Below are positions 5,858 through 10,470 of a stretch of 10,470 nt of DNA, piece after piece (position 1 is the stretch's first letter; every line of letters starts with the position of its first letter). Both the position numbers and the translations under genes were made by a program. The stretch is from Thiodiazotropha sp037382205 (GTDB taxonomy: Bacteria > Pseudomonadota > Gammaproteobacteria > Chromatiales > Chromatiaceae): the NCBI GenBank assembly GCA_037382205.1, contig JARRQD010000127.1, positions 1 through 10,470 on the forward strand, in the 5' to 3' direction. A model generated the notes under the pieces. That model made no database searches. It saw only the letters and a list, made by a program, of their open reading frames with translations, and was not told the DNA's origin.

Positions 5858-7690
5858 GCGATTTGTGTTCAGTTCCTGGTGACCGTAAAGGGTGCTATAG
5901 AGGCCGTTGTTTTCAATCAGTTCGTCGTGCTCTCCCTCTTCGACAACTTGGCCATCTTCAAACACCAGCACCCGATCCGCCTGTTTTACCGCGCTCAGTC
6001 TATGCGCGATGATAATAGTGGTGCGCCCATTGAGGAATGCCTGCAGGGCGCTGTGCAGATTTCCCTCGGTGGTGGTATCGAGTGCCGAGGTGGCTTCATC
6101 GAGAATCACCACCCGCGGATCAGTCAGTACCATCCTGGCAATGGCCAGACGTTGTCGTTGTCCACCGGAAAGTCTGACACCAAAGCGGCCGACCAGGGTT
6201 TCCAAGCCCTGTTCCATCTCCATCACGGTGTTTTTAAGCTGCGCGATCTCCAGCGCCTGCCAGAGTTTTTCGTCGGCAATATCCCGGCCCAGGGTGAGAT
6301 TGATTCTGATACTGTCATTGAGCAGTGCAGGGTGCTGCAATACGGTCGCCACATGGTCACGCACTACGTCCATACCGATCTCTTCAACGGCAACATCATC
6401 AAAGAAAACATGCCCCGACTTTACCGGGTAGAGACCCAGAATGATCTGTACCAAAGTGGTCTTGCCGCCACCACTGGCGCCGACAAAGGCCACTTTCTCT
6501 CCCGCTGCGATGGAAAGATCGACGCCATTGAGAACTGGAGGGCCATCACCGTAGGCGAATTCAAGAGCCTTAAGACTCAGACTGACACTCTTTTTGCCGA
6601 GGAAGGGATTTTGGTTATGGGGATAAGCGGGTTCCAGATCGACCTGCATCAATGCATTGATACGCCCCAATGCGGCCTGGGCGCCATTGTAGGCATACTG
6701 AATGTTCAGTACCTCCTGAACCGGCCCCATCATAAACCAGAGGTAGGCGTAGACGCCGAGCATCTCGCCAATGCTCAGATCGGACCAGAGCACCATGAAC
6801 ATCGTGACACCCCGAAAGATGTCGAAGCCAAATAGAAAGATCATGAATGAGAGTCGATTTGCCGCATCGCTTTTCCAGGTGAATGCAGCGGAGTGTTTGC
6901 GAATATTGTCTGCTTTTTCGATGATCCGATGGATGTAGTGCCGCTCCCGGTTACTGGCTCGAATCTGTTGGATGGCATCCAGGGTCTCTTCCAGGGATTC
7001 TTGAAACGCCTGGAAGGCTGAGTTTTCCCGTTTTTTGAGATGCTTAACCTTACGCCCGAATATCGTGGTGAAATAGATTACCAGAGGATTGAGAAACAGA
7101 ATAAACAGGGCCAGTTGCCAGTTGATCCAGAGTAAGACCACCGCTGTGCCGATGATGCTGAGTGCGGCGACCAGAAATTTACTGGTCGTGACACTGACAA
7201 ACGTATCCACGGCTTCCAGGTCGGTGACCAGATGCGAGGCGACCGTGCCACTACCTATGGTTTCATAGGAAGACATGGAGATCCGTTCAAGTCGATGCAA
7301 AAGATCCCGACGGATGCGAAAAATAACGTCTTTGGCGATCCGGGTGAACTGCCAGGTCTGCCAAACCCCGAAGATCAGAGCCAATATGCGTAGAATCAGG
7401 GTCAAGGCCAGAATCGCCAGGATGTAGAGAACCGGGCCATGCCACTGCTCTGGAAACAGGCTGTTCATGATGCCGACGGCAGTGCCAGGTTGATTGAGCA
7501 GCACTTCGTCAACCATCAAGGGGATCAACAGGGGAACCGGTACTGCTGCAATAGCACCGAGTATGGCGATCAGGTTGGCGGCAATCAGCTCTTGCCGATG
7601 GCTGACGACCATCTGGATCAGTTCACTCCAGCGATAACACTTCTCTCGAATAGCAGGTGGTGAGGCTTGATGATCTGTTTCACTACTCAT
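5855..7690 (-). CDS. ABC exporter half-transporter (type IV fold, permease-ATPase fusion, MsbA/MdlB-like)
   Basis: From ATG 7688-7690 the protein has 611 residues. Six membrane segments lie at about 37-63, 87-110, 173-191, 193-211, 281-302 and 313-330. The ATPase domain has Walker A GASGGGKT (404-411), Q-loop VLQHP (Gln452), signature LSGGQ (507-511), Walker B VVILDE (527-532), SALD D-loop and H-loop His563, so it should be an active homodimeric exporter. The substrate is not readable; lipids, peptides or small metabolites are all possible. The ATG overlaps the stop of the upstream gene (ATGAGTAG), a typical coupled arrangement. An alternative GTG start at 7745-7747 adds 19 residues and has AGGA eight bases upstream, so it cannot be excluded. 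The stop is shared with the ribE ribosome site. Placement beside ribE could suggest a flavin-related cargo, but that is only inference. Confidence 0.93.
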   Translation of the reverse strand: MSSETDHQASPPAIREKCYRWSELIQMVVSHRQELIAANLIAILGAIAAVPVPLLIPLMVDEVLLNQPGTAVGIMNSLFPEQWHGPVLYILAILALTLILRILALIFGVWQTWQFTRIAKDVIFRIRRDLLHRLERISMSSYETIGSGTVASHLVTDLEAVDTFVSVTTSKFLVAALSIIGTAVVLLWINWQLALFILFLNPLVIYFTTIFGRKVKHLKKRENSAFQAFQESLEETLDAIQQIRASNRERHYIHRIIEKADNIRKHSAAFTWKSDAANRLSFMIFLFGFDIFRGVTMFMVLWSDLSIGEMLGVYAYLWFMMGPVQEVLNIQYAYNGAQAALGRINALMQVDLEPAYPHNQNPFLGKKSVSLSLKALEFAYGDGPPVLNGVDLSIAAGEKVAFVGASGGGKTTLVQIILGLYPVKSGHVFFDDVAVEEIGMDVVRDHVATVLQHPALLNDSIRINLTLGRDIADEKLWQALEIAQLKNTVMEMEQGLETLVGRFGVRLSGGQRQRLAIARMVLTDPRVVILDEATSALDTTTEGNLHSALQAFLNGRTTIIIAHRLSAVKQADRVLVFEDGQVVEEGEHDELIENNGLYSTLYGHQELNTNR

Positions 7691-8156
7691 AACAGCGTAA
7701 TCTGGCCTTGATTCGTCGTAGGGCTTCAATACGGTTCTCGGCTTCACTCACCCGATCCTGTTCGTAGAATTCTGCTGCACCTGAATAACCCAGATAGGCG
7801 AGCGCGCCCGGTGCCCAGACAGCACCGACAAAAATCGAAGCGCCGGCATAGGGGTCTTCATAGAATCCGGGTTTGGCGCTGTAAGTTTCTGTTTCTAAGC
7901 TGGCAAGCTGTTGATCCAACTGGCGGCAACTCAGCTGCTTATCGCCTGCTTCAAAGACTGGCCCCATTGGGCGAGGGTAGAATCGGCTGCCGCTGCTTTT
8001 CGCTGGCGCGGCTGAGGCCTCTTGTTCTGCCGGCTTTGATGAGCTCTGCAGCAGCGGGTCGATCGGGCTGGGGTGGTTTTCAATCTCGGCCAGTAGCATC
8101 TGAGTGGAGAGTGCCAGAAAGGTAAAGACCATGATTTTGTTCTGGATGGTTTGCAT
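7683..8156 (-). CDS. Predicted secreted protein of unknown function
   Basis: The 157-residue product has a signal peptide (a short start with one Lys, then a hydrophobic run to about residue 23, cleavage likely after LLA). A Ser/Ala/Pro-rich low-complexity linker covers about 30-58. The C-terminal half is more structured: LSCRQL (75-80), TYSAKPGFYEDPYAG (91-105), a moderately hydrophobic stretch with LAYLGYSGA (119-127), then an amphipathic helix ending RRIKARLRCYE. Cys77 and Cys155 are the only cysteines and could form a disulfide that closes the domain. I do not recognise the family. The start is supported by a near-consensus GGAGGTGA. It is the first gene of the cluster and overlaps the ABC gene by eight bases, so it may be a periplasmic partner of that exporter; this is inference. 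Confidence 0.8.
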   Translation of the reverse strand: MQTIQNKIMVFTFLALSTQMLLAEIENHPSPIDPLLQSSSKPAEQEASAAPAKSSGSRFYPRPMGPVFEAGDKQLSCRQLDQQLASLETETYSAKPGFYEDPYAGASIFVGAVWAPGALAYLGYSGAAEFYEQDRVSEAENRIEALRRIKARLRCYE

Positions 8157-8162
8157 GATAAA

Positions 8163-8170
8163 TCACCTCC
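8163..8170 (-). promoter_or_regulatory. Strong Shine-Dalgarno site of the secreted-protein gene
   Basis: GGAGGTGA on the minus strand lies six bases before ATG 8154-8156. It is close to the full anti-Shine-Dalgarno complement and decides this start. Confidence 0.8.
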
Positions 8171-8220
8171 GGTGTCGAAAATGAGCCGAGCTTAAGGCCT
8201 GATTATGTGAAATAACATGC

Positions 8221-8247
8221 ATTTTACGAGCCAAAAAATGAAGTCAA
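8221..8247 (-). promoter_or_regulatory. Candidate sigma-70 promoter for the secreted protein-ABC-ribE-HIT cluster
   Basis: On the minus strand TTGACT (8242-8247) is followed after 15 bases by TAAAAT (8221-8226). The spacer is shorter than the ideal 17, so the assignment is tentative. It lies 65 bases upstream of the first gene's ATG, in an AT-rich stretch, with no other good candidate nearby. Confidence 0.35.
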
Positions 8248-8302
8248 TTAACCGATTGAACTGTTTTTATCTGTCAAAAAGTGGCGCTTACAACCACGTG
8301 CG

Positions 8303-8345
8303 GAAAACAGGGAGATTGATAGAGCGCCAATTTAGCTCCCCCTGT
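8303..8345 (-). terminator. Possible weak terminator hairpin downstream of the REC-GGDEF-EAL gene
   Basis: On the minus strand ACAGGGGGAG pairs with CTCCCTGT (8 pairs, a two-base bulge, loop about 21 bases) and is followed by a few T. A second inverted pair, TGGCGCT 8282-8288 with AGCGCCA 8323-8329, overlaps it and would compete. Folding is uncertain. Confidence 0.3.
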
Positions 8346-8373
8346 GGTTTCGATGCCGAATCGAGCGCAGTCT

Positions 8374-8398
8374 GTCTACTGGAAACAAGCCAGTAGAC
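8374..8398 (-). terminator. Hairpin directly at the stop codon of the REC-GGDEF-EAL gene
   Basis: GTCTACTGG (8374-8382) and CCAGTAGAC (8390-8398) form a perfect 9-bp stem with a seven-base loop. On the minus strand the stem begins with the last base of the TAG stop. No T run follows, so it is not a classic intrinsic terminator; it may instead protect the mRNA 3' end or act together with the weaker hairpin beyond it. Confidence 0.45.
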
Positions 8399-10470
8399 TA
8401 GAGAACGGACTCATTGAAGTCGTAGATGAGGTTACTCTCCGGTCTCTGCACAAAATTACCCTGCACGTAGTCTGCTCCGCTACTCCAGAGCAGAGCGATG
8501 CTTCGCGGATCCTCAACTTGGGGAGCAATGACCTTGATGCCGCGCTCATGAACCATTTCGACCAGCTGTTTTACCTCATCGCTGGCATCCAGCAGCAGAC
8601 TTTTATCCAGTTTGATGTAGGTAATTGGTAAATGTTGCAATACCCGCTCGGTTTCCGAGCTAAGAGAGACTCGTGTTAAAAGCGTAGATATGCCCATTTT
8701 TTTCAACACTTCGAAGCAGATCTTTGCCGATTTCATCGATTTAGCGATTTCATGAATATTGAATTCGAAGGTCAGGGTGTTTTTGGCTAACTGGCCGCTT
8801 TGGCGTTTATTTTTTAGCCAGGTCAGACGCTCCATGTTTTCCAGTAGATCGGCTGATTGAGAGACGAACAGGTGCAGTGGTGTACCCTGTTTTCGGTGCT
8901 CATTGATTACCGCAACAGCACGCCGGGTAGTCCACTGATCCACCTGGCTGATTAGATTGGCCTTTTCTGCAATGGGTATGAACTCGGCAGCGGCATGCAG
9001 ATTTCCATCAGGTTCCTGCAGTCTCAACAGTGTCTGATAGTGGGCGAGTGAGGATCCCTGCAGAGCGACAACGGGCTGGAAGAAAACTTCAAAATAGTCC
9101 TCATCAAGGGCTTTTTTGATCAGTACCTCCATGTCCTGGCCACTCTCCTCTTTGCCACCACTCTTTATTTCGGGCACAAAGACTTTGATCTGATTGCCGC
9201 CCGCTTCTGCGGCCTGCCGGCTGGCGATCTGTGCATGTGCTATGATGGCGCGGGAGTCCTGATTGCCTGGCTCTACCGGGTAGATGCCGATACTAACGGT
9301 TACCCCAAAGGTACTATTTTCAACTTCAATGAACTGTTGGCTCAGGGATTTACAGAGGGTTTCACCGAGGGTAGTCAAGTTCGCCTTGTCTTTGCGGATT
9401 GCAAGAAGACTGAGACTGCTGTTGCCAAATCGGGTCAGAATATCCTGTGATGTGAGCTGGTTTTTGAGATGCTTGGCTACTTCCGCAAGCGCCACATCGA
9501 GACCACCAATGCCAACGGATGCCACCAGATCTTCTGGCTTATCGATTTTCAGGAAAAATACCCCAGTAACCTCATTGAGCGCTGACTCTGCCAGCAGTAA
9601 TGCGTCCAATCGCTCCAACAGGTAATTTCTGCTGTGTAGACCAATCTCTTTTTCACTGCGGAAGTGGCCCGGCAAACGGCGACTCAGCTGGCTGGCTCGG
9701 CGTATTCTGTTGGTGACTGTACTGATCAAATGTTTGGGGGCAATCGGTTTGGATAGAAAGTCCTCACCACCAAAGCTCAATGCGGTCAACTGTTTGTCTA
9801 GATCCTGCTCCCCGGAGAGAAATACAATCGGGATATCAACATACTCATTCTGTTCTCTGATCACCGCGGTCAGCTCAGAACCGCTCGCTTCCGGCATATA
9901 GAGATCCATCAGGATCAGATCTGGCTTGAAGTCGTTCAGGGCTTCCAGCACCTTTAGGGGGTCGGTAACGCTTCGACATTCAAAATTCGCTTTGCTGAGT
10001 ATCGCATCGGCAAAATCTGCCTGAGCAGGATCATCTTCCACAATCAATATACGGTAGTTCTTATGTGCACCAGAGGTGGATAGCTCTTCAATTCGTTTGG
10101 CGACCAGGTAGGGGTCAACTGGCTTAGACCAATAGCCACTGGCATCGACGCGCATGGCTGCCAGTCTTGTTTTGAGGTCAGGTGTATCCGCGATAAAGGC
10201 CACTGGGAGGCCGGGTAGATTGTTACTTTTATCCCATAAGCCGCCAGTTTTCGACTCGGGAAAGAGCTCATCAAGCATCTCGACATGGCTGATGAGAAAA
10301 TCAGCATCATTGGGATTAATGTCGTATTGGTGGATGATCTCAGCTGGGGTGTCGATCAATATCGCTTCCAGGTTTTTCGCCTGAAAGTTTCTCATCAGGC
10401 CTGCAGCAAGAGATTCTTCAATACCAAGAAGATAGACTTTATGCTCACCGTTAACTCGCTGCGGTTCATC
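8398..10470 (-). CDS. REC-REC-GGDEF-EAL protein with degenerate catalytic motifs, FimX-like c-di-GMP effector (5' end beyond window)
   Basis: The frame stays open to the window edge. Codons upstream of the internal ATG at 10395 read HKVYLLGIEESLAAGL, the first strand and helix of a receiver domain, so the real start lies outside. Numbering from that internal Met: a first receiver (to about 105) keeps the SKP lysine (91) but has ISH where the phosphorylated Asp should be. A second, intact receiver (113-233) has D121/D122, D164 in LMDLYMP, S194 and K216. The GGDEF domain (about 258-405) reads RFGNSSL in place of RxGGDEF. The EAL domain (423-658) has QTLLR for EALLR, VSQS for VNIS, TRVSL for DDFG and APQVED for AEGVE, though KLDKS and VQGNF remain. 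Neither synthesis nor hydrolysis of c-di-GMP is expected. FimX of Pseudomonas has a similarly degenerate pair and binds c-di-GMP to control type IV pili; a comparable receptor role is inferred. The TAG at 8398-8400 runs into a hairpin. Confidence 0.9.
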   Translation of the reverse strand, partial: DEPQRVNGEHKVYLLGIEESLAAGLMRNFQAKNLEAILIDTPAEIIHQYDINPNDADFLISHVEMLDELFPESKTGGLWDKSNNLPGLPVAFIADTPDLKTRLAAMRVDASGYWSKPVDPYLVAKRIEELSTSGAHKNYRILIVEDDPAQADFADAILSKANFECRSVTDPLKVLEALNDFKPDLILMDLYMPEASGSELTAVIREQNEYVDIPIVFLSGEQDLDKQLTALSFGGEDFLSKPIAPKHLISTVTNRIRRASQLSRRLPGHFRSEKEIGLHSRNYLLERLDALLLAESALNEVTGVFFLKIDKPEDLVASVGIGGLDVALAEVAKHLKNQLTSQDILTRFGNSSLSLLAIRKDKANLTTLGETLCKSLSQQFIEVENSTFGVTVSIGIYPVEPGNQDSRAIIAHAQIASRQAAEAGGNQIKVFVPEIKSGGKEESGQDMEVLIKKALDEDYFEVFFQPVVALQGSSLAHYQTLLRLQEPDGNLHAAAEFIPIAEKANLISQVDQWTTRRAVAVINEHRKQGTPLHLFVSQSADLLENMERLTWLKNKRQSGQLAKNTLTFEFNIHEIAKSMKSAKICFEVLKKMGISTLLTRVSLSSETERVLQHLPITYIKLDKSLLLDASDEVKQLVEMVHERGIKVIAPQVEDPRSIALLWSSGADYVQGNFVQRPESNLIYDFNESVL

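Noticed and set aside
5844..5860. FMN riboswitch upstream of ribE
   Set aside because: Only 11 bases separate the ABC and ribE coding regions and no FMN-element sequence is present there; ribE appears to be translationally coupled instead.
5879..6835. Long plus-strand open frame (318 codons) opposite the ABC gene
   Set aside because: It is antisense to the ATPase domain with its intact motifs, has no recognisable domain and is explained by codon bias of the opposite strand.
8344..8631. Plus-strand 95-codon frame starting in the intergenic region
   Set aside because: Most of it is antisense to the EAL domain, with no ribosome site and no familiar motifs.

Overview
This window reads as an ordinary chromosomal segment of a gammaproteobacterium. 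The riboflavin synthase and SprT proteins resemble enterobacterial and pseudomonad forms, and base composition is balanced (about 50% GC by eye). Two genes hint at a sulfur-oxidising lineage: a DsrC/TusE-fold protein and a HIT-superfamily nucleotidyltransferase. The second belongs to a wider group that includes both Ap4A phosphorylases and APS:phosphate adenylyltransferase. The sulfur-oxidiser assignment is an inference.

Layout from left to right. (1) Positions 1-245 (+) hold the 3' part of a YhbQ-type GIY-YIG protein, whose stop overlaps the stop of a convergent sprT (242-751, -). (2) Positions 752-1007 carry a long, nearly perfect 47-bp inverted repeat (795-841 and 928-974) with an 86-bp centre, followed by a clear intrinsic terminator (975-1000, -). 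(3) A DsrC/TusE-fold gene (1008-1364, -) lacks both C-terminal redox cysteines. (4) Divergent from it is a 957-residue membrane protein (1438-4311, +) that joins a periplasmic GH17 beta-1,3-glucan-active domain to a cytoplasmic GT2 synthase, as in NdvB. (5) A tightly packed minus-strand cluster runs from 8156 down to 4324: a secreted protein of unknown function, an ABC exporter, riboflavin synthase (ribE), and the HIT-superfamily nucleotidyltransferase. Overlaps of a few bases and Shine-Dalgarno sites placed on the preceding stop codons point to one operon. (6) A 241-bp intergenic stretch holds the likely operon promoter and two hairpins. (7) A minus-strand REC-REC-GGDEF-EAL protein (8398 to beyond 10470) has lost the catalytic motifs of both c-di-GMP domains and resembles FimX-type effectors.

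I see no CRISPR array, tRNA, rRNA, complete insertion sequence or prophage, and no convincing new multi-gene system. The items most worth following up are the 795-974 palindromic element with a tiny hydrophobic ORF in its centre, the cysteine-less DsrC-like protein, the degenerate dual-receiver c-di-GMP protein, and the unusual grouping of ribE with an exporter and an Ap4A/APS-type nucleotidyltransferase.
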